A stretch of DNA of 64,000 nt from Paragonimus skrjabini miyazakii (GCA_014338405.1 JTDE01000264.1:125257-189256), one strand, 5' to 3'; counted from the first letter of the stretch, positions 46,993 through 60,789 are shown. The notes: generated by a model not told the origin, from the letters alone. A program made the numbers and translations.

Positions 46993-49900
46993 CAGTGAGT
47001 CACAATACCCTGCATTTGACAAACGTCTGGTATTACTGGATGCAAGTTTTACTGGAACTTCTGTGTCCGGTCTATCTAGAATGCCTTCATTCTAGGCTCT
47101 TTATTCAACTGTTCGCCGCGTCATATTAAAGTATCCCAGTTGCACAATTTTCACTTCCAGAAGTTTCCACAATGTTTGCTAGAATAAAAGTGCAGCCTGG
47201 AATTGACACATTTCTCGTGGATTTTCAAGAGGGCATTATAGAGTTCATGTTTTTTTTAAGACAGAGTCTTAATGAGCTTCATTAAGTCATTAGAGGCAGT
47301 AGAAAGATTTATCATCAGCTAGACTGCAAAGAATCGTCCAGTTTTGATTAGTGAATGAAACAACTTTTTACGCAACCCTACAACTTCCTAAAGTAAGTTA
47401 TGACGTTGTTTGACAAAACTCGTAATAGTAATCTGAAGAACTAAGTGACTAATTAAGAAGGTTGGAAGAATGCGAACGTTGAAATCAATTGTGAGTAGGG
47501 ATCACTGTCTAATAAGCAAAATTGTCATTCAATTAACAGCAATAAACTACATGCACTATCAGAGATGTGTTAAGCAAGCTGCGAACGAGTGCAAACATTC
47601 GTTGACAAGTTGTTTTCTTGCTAAGAAATAATGAGTCAGAAAGGCTTTGTAGTTTAAGGCTGAACTGCATGTTCACTAATACGTGCACTCACAGGATAAA
47701 TTACCAGGACGGCGATACTGTTAATTTGAGCGTGTAGGTGGAATAAGAGGACGGGTTGTATCAGAGCGGTCACCAGCAACCAGTGTGTCAAACTGATGCA
47801 CTCTGCGTCATTTGTTTGAATGTGCGCCTTTCCGAATGCACCCCTGATTATCACTAGGCCACCTCGTATAGGTGCAATGACAAGTCAGGGGGAACTCGGT
47901 GCAATCAATCATTTTGCACCCGTTGTTATTTGCGCTGCAAAACATTGCAGCTAGTAATTCGTTAAGCCATTTAGCACTGATGTGATGCATTCAACCATAG
48001 AACGTTGTTTTTATTTGAACGGTTTAAGCTAAACGCAAACGTACTGTTTCCAGATAACTTCAACCAAAACACAAATCAGCGAATTAGTTGAAACAATAGG
48101 CATAACTAGCAAGCTACACATACTAAGCGTGTTACACACCGCAAACATTTAAACTTTGTTTCGTCAGCCACGTACAAAACAATATATATACATATATATG
48201 TATATATAAAATGCGTGGCAGGTAATACTGTACGGAATGAACAGGTAGGATAGTAGGCTGTCAAATTTGTGTTGTCAAACCAGCAGAAGTTATTGGCTCT
48301 TGTGTACAAGTACTAACTGAAGATATTCAGTGAAAAAGACTTCACTATACGCGATGGCTTCTGGGATAGTATCACGTACTAATAGTGGAGAATTTCGTCG
48401 GTTCGGTATTGAGATACACTGATAGTATACGTCTTGCACTGGATGAACCCGGGTTTTCTTTTAGCTATAGACTTGTTGGGTCGTGCGTGATGCTGCTTTT
48501 ATTAACCATCAGGATATTGTTCCCTCATCGGTTAGCACAAACAATGGTCTGATTTAGTAACGTGAAAATGGTCGTGAATACAACATATAGTACCTGAATT
48601 CTTTCTGGCGTTCGTGAGATTGACTCCTACACTCAAAATTGGTGAGAGTGCATTAAAACGGAGGTTTCAGCCAAATGTGGGTTAAAGCACACGAACATCA
48701 AATAGAAATTCAATAAGAAATACCTGTTTCAAGTTGCTTGTTCTACTAATTTAGGGCCTTGAAATTTCAACCAATTTTGACTAGATATTGAAGTTTATAT
48801 ACATCTGACGGATTGCTTAAGATTATTGCCCACTGCATCCAGCGTTCTTTTGCAGAAATAACTTTAGTTTAACTAAAAAACGGTTGCTGAGACCAAGTTA
48901 ATCTGCGGTGGATGCAGAGCCAGAAAATAAGACTTATAGAACATTCTAAGTGACTTTGTGATCAATAAGCCGTTGCCGTTAGATGTCGAAAAATGCTGAG
49001 CAATTGTTGAGCTTGCTTCTGCTGGCAAATCGTAAAATGTCATATGTTGATGGCAAATGTTCGCCATCAGTCGGACCTAAAATATTTCAGACACTTCGTC
49101 TGTATTTTTTGAAGGCGTCTTTCAACAATGTCGGCACCGATTTGTTCAAATTGCGCTAGCAGAGTTGCCTACTTCTAATACGCTTCGAACATCTTATTCA
49201 ATTTAACTGTCCAGTTAATAGGTTATACATTAGAAAAAGGGTAAGGTGGAGCAATGAGAAGCTGGAACTCAAGAACAGACTAGTCCAAACCGACAGTGAG
49301 TAACTGCTGACTTGTAGAAAACGGACGAAAGTGTTTGGAAAAAGAAGCTGTGTATAAGTATCTTAATCGTCAGAAGGCGTTGTAGTCAGTTAGAGATATT
49401 GCCTTATTTCTAACATGACAAAATATGTGCCAGTCCTGAACCATTTACTTAAATTCAAATAAAAATGGAGTATTTTTACTAAGTTAAAATCAACCGAAGT
49501 GCTTGCGATTGAATTGAAATATTCACTTTTTAATTTTCGTAAAAACAACTTGCAATTAGAACCATCTCTCGCTGGCTTTCAACTTTTATTCCAGGTAAAA
49601 ACATACAGTATATTCTAATACTTCTGTGGCTGCAGAGGAGCTCATATTCCGTCCGTCTCTCGTTGTACCGTCAAGTGTTTATCTCAGTAAATTTTTAATA
49701 ATGTAATACCGAACTGTAGTTGACACCAAAATTACTGAGTGAGTTACGCAGTACATAATTACATCTAATAACTGCTTCCACAGTTTGTGTTATTCAGCTG
49801 AAATAAGAAGTATGTAAATGAGTTTGTCACGAAACTCAGTTTTGTAGTACATAAATTAAATCAAAGATGTTCAAGAATGCCTTATGAAAGATTAAATCTG

Positions 49901-51004
49901 ATTTCAAATTATAGTGACTGTTTGTTATTCTTAGTATATCATACACTGAACTATACACCGTCGATAGAAAAAGACACAGTGACATCTATCCAAGAAAACA
50001 AAACTAGCATGGAGAAATACTCCATTAAACCATCCAAGTTTTACTGTTGGTAAGTGGTTTTTTGCCAAATAGTACATTGATTTGCTAGAAACGTGTGGGG
50101 CGGTAAACATTCTTACTGATTGTGCGAACGCATTGTGTTGTTTGTCAATAGCGATTGTCAATCTGTTCCGCCCATTTTCAACTGTAAAATGAATGCCATT
50201 TTTTGTCTATCCTAGTCCCTGCGTACTTGGTCTGCAGGTTGAGGAGTAAAAGTTTGACAGAAGGTGAATATCGGTGAATGCAATCACTTTAATTAGGAAC
50301 TAAAACATAATGAATTGGATCTTCTAGAAAATATTAGGAAATACCAGTTAACCTCAAAAGTGGAAATGCTTATCAGAGGACACACATGACCGTGTTTACT
50401 GGGCGTTCACCGAGAAAAGTGTATTGACCTCAATTAGGGATTGTTTCATCCTTGAAAAAAAACAGTCACATGTTCGCACACATTCTTACAATATTTGCTT
50501 GATCAGATTAAATAGTCAGTCAATGAGGTGACTACTTGCAATTATGTAGCATTTTATTTCTGTTAAATACATACCTGAATACCGAGTTCTTTTTACTGCT
50601 AGGCCATTGAATTGGCCTGTTAAATAAAATACCATGAAAGAGTTATGCTGGTAACAATATTTCGCGGAATAAAATGAAGTCCATGAACTATAACTTGAGG
50701 GTTTATGCATATATTTCTAACATATTGATACTGATCCATGTAGTTTGAACCTCAACAAACTTTTCTGTTAGCCAACATAGACAGCATGCACTAGATTCCA
50801 GTTTTGTCTACAGTATAACAAATCAGCAGCGTATACTGCTGTCAAGACAGAATAGTTAATCCTATTGTATAAAATTTAAGGCTGGCGTCTTAATCAGAAA
50901 ATGAAAATAAACTCCAAAACAGCCTTGAGCCGCTGCTCACCTCAATATTGGCAGGGAACATTCCAGAAGAAGAAAAGGTTATAATTAGATTAAAAATTGA
51001 TAAA
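46993..51004. other. No gene seen
   Basis: Contains the palindromic AT tract at 48.2 kb and a small perfect hairpin AGGCCA-N6-TGGCCT near 50601-50618. ORFs are at most 76 codons. Confidence 0.55.
48182..48208. repeat. AT-rich palindromic microsatellite
   Basis: ATATATATACATATATATG followed by its mirror complement. It is a self-complementary TA/CA tract able to form a hairpin or cruciform. Confidence 0.85.
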
Positions 51005-51800
51005 GGAAGACTAAACGGAAGAATCATAGGTGATATAGACGCAGGTAAGCCATTGACTGCAGCATATCGCCGTCTCGGATAGCGTTTCTAACCAGTGGCT
51101 CGGAATATCATGAAGACACCAACTAGGCAGGCTACATCTCCTCGCTTCATACAACGTAATCGCCAGTGTCTCAATGTTTCGAGACTGTGGTGTGGCTTGA
51201 AAACCACATGGCTTCACTGAACTGCTGGTAGTCCCAGCATATAATACCCGGTATGGTAAACGCTCAGCTGGCATCCGAAGTCCGTCACCCAAATACCGCA
51301 GGCGGTGCACTCTGATCAGTTGATCAAGTGATCGCATATCGCAGACGTTCCGGAATACGTGCCCGCAAACGGCCGTATTACTCATGCGATCCAGTCTCAT
51401 TGATGTCGACAAATTGGCAGAGAGAGCAATGCCAACCGCAACGAACTTGCCATTATCTTCACTGCAAAGACATTAAGTTTCCAAGTGGTAGCGCAATGCA
51501 GAACGCAGCTGTGTCGAGCGAAAACCAAACGGCTTTCCGAGGCCACAAGTGGGGCGGGTTGGAAAAAGCCCCGTGTTTCGGTCTGAAGGGAAACATTATG
51601 AAATGTATCAATTACCGTTTCGTATTCTTGTGGTATTAGCCACTGAAGTTTGTCAAGCTGAGGTGGTCTATGCCCATCCACATTACCAACTTGAGAACAA
51701 CTTACACACCAATGTCTATAAGTAATCACGTACGTAACTATACATTCATGTCTGAGTGACTCCACCAGATGATGTGTGTAAAAAAAACACAAACGTTAAA
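51005..51800 (-). mobile_element. LINE RT C-terminal fragment
   Basis: The minus strand at 51412-51011 reads MSNTAVCGHVFR, LDQLIRVHRLRYLGDGLRMPAERLPYRVLYA, LPSWCLHDIPSHWLETLSE and CSQWL. This is the same order (SN.V, LHRLR.LGH.LRMP..RLP, LPGW.P.D...WLETL, SQW) as in the 10.8 kb fragment, so it is a second, more decayed copy of a related LINE. Coding traces continue upstream to about 51800 with frameshifts (LRLALLSLPICRHQ). No RT catalytic core is visible and the 3' tail is unclear. Confidence 0.75.
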
Positions 51801-53039
51801 ACAAGACGACCATGCTAAGACAAATGCAAATGCTACCGAAAGAATGAAAATACTGGATGATTGCGTTGTTCATCGATTAGCTTCTAATCAATACTTCGTT
51901 TTTAGAACACGGTAAATATTACAAACATAATTATCTGTTGAATAACATTGAACGCGAATCCCATAGAATATCAGTCGAAGTACACGGGAATAACGATTAA
52001 AAAGCTCAGCAAAATCCTAACCTAAAAAACGTTGAGAAGAAAAGCAAACGTTGTGCGGTTTTGCAGAATTGAATCCGGTATGAACTGCGGTTTGGTGAGC
52101 TTTTGCCATTAGAGGTACAAACGATCAGAAACAAAGAAAACTTGGATACCATCCTGTATTCGTAATATAACATTTCTGTATGAATGAGTTAATTATTGAC
52201 TAGTTAACAAAATCAAGGCGCTAAACCCTTTTAGGCCCTGTGTTACCCTAATACTTACAAATACATTCATAGCTCAGTTTTATTAAGAGGTATTAAACCA
52301 TATACGGGAGGTTCCGCTTTGCATAGAATATGTACATAATATTTTTCCGGTTACTGCATCCCAAACTGAAATGTAGTTGCTATGACCCACATTGAAATCC
52401 TTCGACGGAAATATACCCGTTACGTTTGAACGCCAGACCAGTGACCAGTAAATTACTTATCCTGATATCGCAACGGATCAAGCGAAGTAGATGGTTATCG
52501 AACATTATATACCGGAAGATCAAATAACAATGGGTCCAGCTACACAGTTACTGAAGGCGTTTGTGCTCTACCCCATGATCACAAAATGCAGTTTTTACAA
52601 ACGATACCTGAACGATTTGCTTAGTCTAATTCAACAGAGTCCTGATCGAGAGGCCTTGTTGGTTGATGTCATTCATATCGTGCATTTCCGATTCTACATG
52701 ATATCTAAATCGGTTGGCAATACGCTGTTGCTGGAATCACGTCTCAGAGTGAAAGGCGAGAACGGCGTTCAATGTTGATGAAAAGAACGGTCGATGCCAA
52801 ATTGTTTCAGTGACGACAGCAAATCAATCTATGTATGTATTGGTGGTTAATGAAAAATACTGAAAGCAAGGTTTTGTTGCAGTATTAAAGAGTACATTGT
52901 GAATCGTACATTACCATATAAACTGGTCTGATCAGTATCTCCACTTTGAAGGTTTTGCAGGCAGTTGGTGTATAGGTAACTAATCGATCTAAACCAATCA
53001 AAGAAAATTGCTTCTTATTTACGCAGCATGTCTATTCAG
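51801..53039. other. No supported gene
   Basis: A 95-codon ORF at 52491-52778 (+) lies 0.26 kb before the PLE RT fragment. It has no recognisable PLE or other motif, although it could be a decayed upstream part of that element. Confidence 0.45.
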
Positions 53040-54235
53040 TAAAAAATAAATTTGAACCCCATTACCTCAACGCCAGACAAGGGTTCCATTGTTGTCATAC
53101 CGAATAAAACTGACTATGCCGATAAAACGTCACAACTTCAGGCAGATCGCTCAAAAGTCCACCTGTATGTCGGTTAGAAAACTTCACTGTGTGTCTTAAA
53201 AAAAATTCATCGACTTGACTGATAATGAAACCTATTGGAAACGGACATATGAAATATGTGGATTCACAATGTGTGAATTACCAGAAACCCACAATCTTGA
53301 CATGTCACTGAGGCCGATATTTTTGATGGTTAACTTACCGGATCATAAACTCGTCGAGTGGCCCTTTCGATTGTTCTAACCAGCACTCAAAAATAGTTCA
53401 CAAGATAATCCACAAGTCACATCTTTATTTGTCTATATTATCAGAAAGCTCAAACCGAGGGACACGAAATTATATTCATTTAAGGTAGAGTCACTGCTTA
53501 CAAACATCCTGTTAACCGAGGTGATGTCCATTGTTTATGACTTTGCAACGAAGTCTGATATCTCCTTTACATTACCCCTATCGGTAAGTCGCAGATTTTT
53601 GTATCTGTACAGTATAGATACCAGTTTTTATTAGATGATAAAATTTGCTGCCAAACTGACGGCACTGTGATGGGAAGTCCACCTAAGTCCGTACACGCTG
53701 ATATTTTTATGGCGCATTTGGACCACATGCTGCAACAGCCATTCATTCCATAGCGCTTTATAAATGGTATGTAGAAGACACATTCTATGTGCGACGCAGG
53801 ACAGAATGCTGGATAACTGGCTACACAACTCAGCGGTTTACATCCGAAAACGTACTTCGTTACAGAAGTTTAAGAAGAAATCAAACTTTTTAGCCAATAA
53901 TTACAAGTTACTGCTTGTTGAAACTGTTCTTTGTATACAGAAGCAGCCGGTAGTTAACTTTTCGCTAAAGTGGTCTTGACTTATAAAAGCAAAGTAAACC
54001 GTTATTGTAAAAATCGTCTTCCTTTATTTATTGTCATCTTTCAAGGTCATTTGGGTAGACGTACACATTTATGGCGTCTGCTGAATACATATGAAGTTAC
54101 CTATTTGTCAGTTGGCGATACCGGATGTATTTTTACATACACAAAGTCTACCATAGTGTCCAGAGTGATTATTTTTAGAAGTTATTTTCCTTTTGTATAT
54201 TCTGCCCTTTGAAGATAACCAGGTGTACAAGTAAG
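53040..54235 (+). mobile_element. Penelope-like element fragment: reverse transcriptase
   Basis: Plus-strand pieces in PLE order are DKGSIVVIPNKTDYADK (about 53083-53133), LLDDKICCQTDGTVMGSPP, HADIFMAHLDHML (53630-53735), WYVEDTFYV (53762-53790, a decayed Y-DD box with Glu for the first Asp) and YTKSTIVSRVIIFRSYFPFVYSA (54132-54210, matching VYRKST......F.SF.P). Several stops and frameshifts separate them. The GIY-YIG domain expected next is not recognisable up to 54.5 kb. It is inactive. Confidence 0.7.
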
Positions 54236-57200
54236 CGTGTTATAGTTTACGATTTGACTTGAAACGCAGTCATCCGGCAACCGAAATACAGTCGTCGTTT
54301 TGCATTCAAACACTTGTCCCCTATCACCTTGGTTATAGATCCTTAAATCATTCTGTTTCTTAATTAATATACTAGTTCACTTTTGTACATCAATAGAAAG
54401 AAAGGATTTTACAACGGTGGATAATTGAACACCTCTTCTAAGTGACAAGTACAAATAATGTTATTGTATATATTGTCACATAACGTCGAAAGAAACCTGA
54501 CAACTTCGGTCTCTATTTACGCTCTGCAGATTGATTGTCTATCTGACTCGAATAATTTGCCTAATATGTTTTCACTTACTAGATACTCTAGACGACTGAC
54601 TTTGCTGAAGTCGTTTACTTCTCTGAGTCCAGAATGTACTGACACAACCAATGTCATTTCATAATAGTTATCGTGTCTCCCCCATTCAACGTAATATCAA
54701 TAACCCATTCGGTGACGCTTCTTGATGGCCACATAAAAATATGTTATGCTTAAATGACCAGTGAAAGTGAACAGAAAATCGACATTTTGCAGTGTGTATC
54801 ATCTTACCGTGGCGACCATTTGAATGACGGATATTTTGTGTGCCTCAAAACTGAGTGACATGAAGAGAAACTCTTCTCCTCTGGTAACAAAAGATTTAGA
54901 AGTTTTCAATATCACACTTCTTAGTTGATTGTTTTGATGCGTGGCGTCACTAAAACACTTAGTATTTAGTCACACACCTGATGTGTAGAAAAGGTTTTTG
55001 TGATTCAGGTTAGAAAAAAAAAACAGATTTCTTCTTTCTACTGCAGTACACGGAACCGCCAGATTAAAAAAAAACAGTTGATGTTTTGCAAGTATAACTC
55101 TGGTCCCTGATCGATATATTCGTTGACGCCAGAGCTCGAGACGAAGTTGCTTAGAATGTCCACGTATTCATTACCACTCATTTTGTTGGAAAGACTATTA
55201 GGAGATGAGATTAAACAAGACGGTCAGTAATCAGTTCTAACAGGCAGGCAGTGAGGTTACAGCGACAGATCTCAGTTTCAAAAAGTTGAAATCTCTCCGT
55301 CTAAAATTGCCTTATTTGGTGCAAGGTTGCTATTTTGCATCCTCTTCTAATGTCTTGTCTTGGCCCTTTGACTACCTACTCACTAACCCTTGTGGTCACC
55401 AACACTCAAACCTCCAAGTAAGCTAACAGGAAAAATTTCGCATAATTTCACATTGATGGTTAGGCTCTGGTTCATTACTTCCCTGATAACCTGTTGTAGT
55501 TGGTCAATTTCAAACAGTGAACTGATTATGTACATTTCGGATATATGTGATATTCTCTCTCTTTCTACTAGTTGCATGATATTTTGATGTCAAACAAAAT
55601 CATCTTTTAGAAACACAAACGAATTCTAATTTAAAGGAAACCAAATATTTATCTAGATAACATACTTATAAACAAATTCGCATCTCTTGTTTTCTTTAAT
55701 AAGTATTTCAAAACTTGACGATATATCTGTCACTCACAGATTGATTGCTATAATGACCATTAAACACATGGATTATCTATCACATACAACAATGGATTTC
55801 AAACCATGTGAAGAAACGTACTCGCTACTAAAAGTGATGGACCTGGGACTAAACCTTTAACAGACTGGATTTGTTGATCAGAGTTAATAACCTTAAAGAG
55901 AAAGTTTAGTGGATGAGAGATTTGGGGATTCAAACAATTGCAAGACAGTTCAGGTTGGAGTGTTAGTTTGAGAGTGAAAAATATAAACATAACTTTTACG
56001 TAAGGTGACTGTGAACGTAATCATTATACAGCTAATAAACTAAGCTGGACTATCTTCTCTTGCACCACCGTCATCTAAATGTGTTCAGCCCATTGATGTA
56101 TCATATTGTTTGTTGACTGAAACATCACATCCAATGTTGTATTTGGTAAAGTTTTAACATATTTATTTCATTGTAATTTTAAATGTTTTCTACATAGTGG
56201 AACTCGTTTATTCGAATGGATGGTTATTTGATCCTATAAGATAAACGGTCCGGATTGTATAGAGCGGAATCGTTCCCAGTGTTGTCAAAGTGAATACTAT
56301 CAGTGGAATTGGACGATAAAGTAACCTAATCTAACCAAAAGCTGTCAGGTTTTCTCACAAAATATTGCGGTTCAATAACATTTGTTTATGAAGCTAGATT
56401 GTAATAGTACATCGTCGTAGAACAGGTTCAGTTACCAATATTCTCTGCCAATACACGCACAATGAATCAAATAAATATAGACATTTGGTGTACTATGCAA
56501 TAGTTATTCTTTGGCTTGCTAATGTTTAACTTGCTACTAAACATCAGGGGGCAGTTAGAACAGTAAAAGTGCTAAGTCGCCAGAGGGTTTAGATGTTTTC
56601 CATTCCGTACTAGAATGTATTCCTGTGTCGGTTCAGAATCTACAAACAGCCACTTTGTTTTTTGTTAAAGTCAGACATTTCATGCGGATACGTTCACATT
56701 GTTTGATGCACATTGCCGTCAACCATCTACTTCGAGTCTTCATCATACTGAAGATCGGCGGTTTCCTCCTGAAAAAAATTCTTCAATGGGAACCAATTGG
56801 CACCCTGATATCAGCCATGGCAGATAGGTTACATATCCCGGCTGATCAATCAAGCGTTTCTCTGGTCGTGCGCTGCCTGTGATGGTCACACAGGGTGAGT
56901 AACTATCGATTACTGTGAATAATATGTCGTCACTCACTTGTAGAGAAAAGATAAGCTATTGTCTGCTCAACCAGAATTCAATGAGAGTGATCAAACCCCT
57001 ACTGCAAAATCGGCCTTCTGCAATAAACAGCTAACTAATTTTTCCATTGGGGAAAGCCCAGCTGTGCTAACATTGTATCCATACATTATACATAAGCGTA
57101 CAATATGAGTACAACATCGCAATAAAGATAGGCAGCAAAGTTCTGTGAGATTTTCCAAATCACTCTGCGGTTGTTTGCATAATCAAGAAGTGTACATCAT

Positions 57201-57927
57201 AGTATTTTAAATAAGATGTTTGCCTTCAACGATAATCAGCTTTTTTGGCAAGCTTTACTGGATTAGTAAGCAGATTTTGATTACGCTAAAAATATTAGAT
57301 ACTGTATTTCTCATACAATCAACACAAATCACCACGTTGCGTCCCGCTTGAGATGAATTATGGATTCAGTTGTTTAGCATACTCTGCCCTTCTAGTCAGA
57401 TTGAGACAAATCACAAACTTGTAAGGCAGATGTAATTAATTCCATAATTTCGGTGAATGTGATGTTGATTTTTCTTTTTTTGTACTCACTCCTAATACCA
57501 AATCCAATCAGTAACTTCATGTTTGACTCAAAGAAGCAGTTGAAATGATGCGTCAAATAAAATATTGTTTGTTTCATTAAGAAAAACTTTTTATTCTTCA
57601 TCAAACGTTGTAATTTCTTCTATGTCAGTGGATTCAGCTAGAGTTACGTTACGTTGGACCAATGTTAATCATATCACGAAATGGTGACAAGCTGTTTGTA
57701 AGTAATGCATCAAGGTTAAACAGAAAAATCAATACACGGCTTGTAATGCTTGAATAAAACATCAGGAAGGCAACAATTACCAGAAATATTCAGTCATACA
57801 TTCCAATAGACCATGCTGGAAGTTCCCGCACGTACACAGAATATCGAAAGAATGCAATTGGAAATTTCTTAATGCAAATTAAATGCTATTTTGGTCAACA
57901 CACTTTTGTTAATGTGATGCACGTGTC
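54236..57927. other. No gene seen
   Basis: AT-rich, with several A/T homopolymer runs near 55010-55070. ORFs up to 85 codons without motifs. Confidence 0.55.
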
Positions 57928-58031
57928 TTTATTCTGCATACATATTATGTTACAGCCGTGTGTGCCGAAAAGTTTCCAATGTCATTTTCGGGGTCGGTTC
58001 TGTTCAAAATGTTCCTCCTTAATGCACCAAT

Positions 58032-58203
58032 TCAGATTGCGGAGAAAGTGAGACTTCCAAGGGCGAGAATTCCGGTGAATAGACTGAAGAGCTGAGGTTT
58101 CAAAACCTGTCCACTTTGAAATGTGATTCTTGCAACGTACTGCATGGCATTTTTGGTCAGAAATACTAGAACTCTTCTATTGTTCACAGTCTGATACATT
58201 AGC
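58032..58203 (-). CDS. Possible terminal exon of an unidentified gene
   Basis: After an AG at 58204-58205 (minus strand) an open frame reads TVNNRRVLVFLTKNAMQYVA, continues through FQSGQVLKPQLFSLF, ends with a hydrophobic LFTGILALGSLTFSAI and a TGA, and is followed about 100 nt later by AATAAA at 57933-57928. One hydrophobic segment suggests a membrane protein C-terminus. I do not recognise the family and found no upstream exon. The polypyrimidine tract before the AG is poor. It could be chance. Confidence 0.2.
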
Positions 58204-58524
58204 AGTGTTTGATGAAACATTTAAAATTCATTAAAACATGACTGTCAAGTAACTACTGTATCAGCTTGAACTTTCACCTCTTTGAATGAATTATAATTTA
58301 TTTTAACTTAAACATCGCTCAAAATTAAGTTAGACTCTACAAACTATTTCTTTTAAAAGGAAACACTAGAGCTGACAGAGTGATTTCAAAATCAGGATTG
58401 TTGACATGAGTTAGCAGGGAGTAATTGTGTCTTCTATTTAGACTATTAAACAGCCTTACTGTTACTCACAAACGAAGGTGGTTGAGCATTCAGATGTAAA
58501 AATTCGGTCGTGCCTAATGTGAGG

Positions 58525-58660
58525 TCACTGAAACAGTGGTCGAAACGGTTGCTCCCTAAGGACGCGGACTGAAGTTCAAATCCAATCATGATAATGATAC
58601 TCATTACTAGTGAACTTTTGCAAGATTCGAGTTCGAGTCTAGTTCTACTGTTAAGAAAGA
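58525..58660 (+). repeat. SINE copy with decayed hammerhead
   Basis: On the plus strand a tRNA-like head with GTGGTCGAAACGGTTG (58536-) and a near-canonical B box GTTCAAATCC (58573-58582) leads into a degraded hammerhead region (58597-58647). CTGATGA has become CTAGTGA and GAAA is lost, while the stem III and cleavage segment TTCGAGTCTAG is kept. It lies just upstream of the LINE at 59.4 kb. Confidence 0.65.
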
Positions 58661-58989
58661 GCTTGCTAGAATTTGTTCTTGAGAAATAAATCTACGACGA
58701 AATGTGAGCGATAGGTGATCGAATTAACCAACTCTTCAACTACTTATCGGCAAAGTGACTTTGCACGACAGTTACAAAATTGACATTCCTCTGCATTGAT
58801 GCCACACAAAATCCTCGGTTTTCAAGCGAACGGTTAACACTGGCGACCTCAGCATTACAAACTAGCTTTGAATTGATATTTGCCATACATGTTTGTGATA
58901 AACAATTTGTTTTGTTTGTTTTTCATTGTTTTCAATGTTCGATGCCTAAGTTTAAACCCGCAAGATGCGAGATTACGTCTCTCCTTTTT

Positions 58990-59449
58990 CGCTTAGTGGT
59001 CAGGCTTGTGTGCCATCTTGATCCGTCGGGCTGTGCTGACTATGACTAAGGTCCTGTAAGCTCATCCATGTCACAATGGCCAAAGGGGAGCAGGCAGACA
59101 AAAGGCAGAGACGTTCCTTGTGGATGAGTTTGTTGTGGACGGTGTTAGAATATTGTGTTGTGGTTCGGTCTGATATTTCCTTTGGCCGGTCTGATTTTGT
59201 GTGTATGTGTGATAGGTTTGTCTGAGCGATATTGCTGTTCTTGTGTGAGTATACTGAATCCTTTGGGATGTGCCTGTGAAGCCTGTTCTGAGCGGTTGAT
59301 GCTGTTGCGTATGTGTGTGTGTGTGCGCGCGCGCGCGTCACCTGCTGTCTCGCGATATAGGCTTTTGTGTCAAAGGCTTTGGTTGAGGGTCCTAATCGCT
59401 CTCCTGTCCAATGCTAGGGGTCCTGACAATATCCATAATTCAAGCAAAC
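58990..59449 (+). mobile_element. Probable LINE 5' region
   Basis: GC-richer, stop-rich stretch immediately upstream of the LINE ORF, ending in a TG/CG repeat at 59308-59338. It has no coding similarity. I read it as LINE 5' UTR because base composition changes near 58990, but the 5' end cannot be set without another copy. Confidence 0.35.
59308..59338. repeat. (TG)n(CG)n alternating purine-pyrimidine tract
   Basis: About 31 bp of strict pyrimidine-purine alternation, first TG steps and then CG steps. Such tracts favour left-handed Z-DNA. It sits in the presumed 5' region of the LINE. Confidence 0.85.
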
Positions 59450-59674
59450 CAGAATGTTACAAAATAAACCGAATGCCGTACTGCGTCGACCGTTGCGCAA
59501 GATAGAACGGGTTGCCCTATCTGTTGCAAATGGCAGGGTGGATAGGCAAAAATATGCTACTGCCAGACACTCATCCTCATATTGCCTCCCCACCGTGAGT
59601 CATCGAGCAGATAATGCTCTCTCAAGTCTCAGTGAACCAAAGGCCAACGTGAGACAGGCTCGGGGACGCATGCC

Positions 59675-60410
59675 GCTCTGTGTTGGAACATGGACTGTGT
59701 GCACGCTGCTGGATCGATGCAGCACCATAGGACGGCCGGAACAACGAACCGCACTGATCGCGATGGAACTGCGTTGTTGTGGCATGGATGTAGTAGCTTT
59801 GAGTGAGAAAAGGCTTGCGGATTAGGGTAAGTTACAGGAAATAGGTGCCGGGTATATCTTCTACTAGATAGATTATCCGGTATACGGTGCTCGGGAGCAT
59901 AGTGTCTGTTTCGCAATCGCTGATCGCATCAATGCTTTGATGATAGGCGAACCGCACGGCATCAGCCATCGAATCTCGCCCATGCGCCTGCGAATCAGTC
60001 GAGGTAAGTGTGCCACATTTGTTAATGGTTATGGTCTAACTATGTGTCACACTGATAACATAAATAATAAGTCCTATGACCAACTATCCGATACAATCCG
60101 GTCAACACCGGTGAGCGCTAGACTAGTCTGGGTGACTTGAACACTCGATTTATGCGCGATTCAACAGGTTGACCGGGAGTCCTCGGATCCTACGGCTTTG
60201 CTTCAGCCAACGAGAATGGTGATTGTCTGCTCCGTCTGCGTGTTACTCACGAGCTGGCTATCACGAACACCCGATTCCAACTTTATGCCAGCGACAACAT
60301 ACGTGGACTCATTCACGAAGCGGTCATCACCATCTGCTTGAGTGTGCGATTGTACGACAGCGCGACATTCGTGAAGTGCGTATCACGCGAGTGATGCGCA
60401 ATACTTAATG
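59675..60410 (+). pseudogene. AP-endonuclease domain remnant of the LINE
   Basis: Endonuclease/exonuclease/phosphatase-type nicking domain used for target-primed reverse transcription. Its N-terminal strand (GTWTVCTLLD) and the VVALSEKRLAD strand are in one frame with 59454. LGDLNTRFMRD and the THELAITNTRFQ helix are in a second frame. TWTHSRSGHHHLLECAIV.QRDIREV is in a third. At least two in-frame stops and two frameshifts interrupt it. It has the same order as intact RTE-type endonucleases. Confidence 0.75.
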
Positions 60411-60789
60411 TGGCACATATCATAGACTGGTCAGGACAGAATCGTTTATTCATGTCAGCAATCATGTTTATTGTAGATCTCCCGGGAAACGGCACAAGTT
60501 GGATGTCAAACGATTGGACAACTGCAAGACGAAGACTGCTTTCCAGCGTGTTGTTGCCGTCCGTCTGTACGACGCCCTTGTATCCACTGCCCCCGAGGAT
60601 ATGTAGCATTTCATCAAGAAACGGATCAAGGCAGCATAAACCGAGACGATCGGTGTCGAATACCAGAAACGCCCGGACTGGTTCGACGACAACAACGTGA
60701 GTATCTCCGAATCGGCACGAGAGAAGAATGTCGTGTCCGTTGCCTCCACACTGGACCCAGACCATTTAACGAAGATGTCCACGTTCCGC

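Noticed and set aside
52491..52778. 95-codon ORF before the PLE RT fragment
   Set aside because: No similarity to PLE N-terminal motifs that I can see; kept only as a remark in the intergenic entry.
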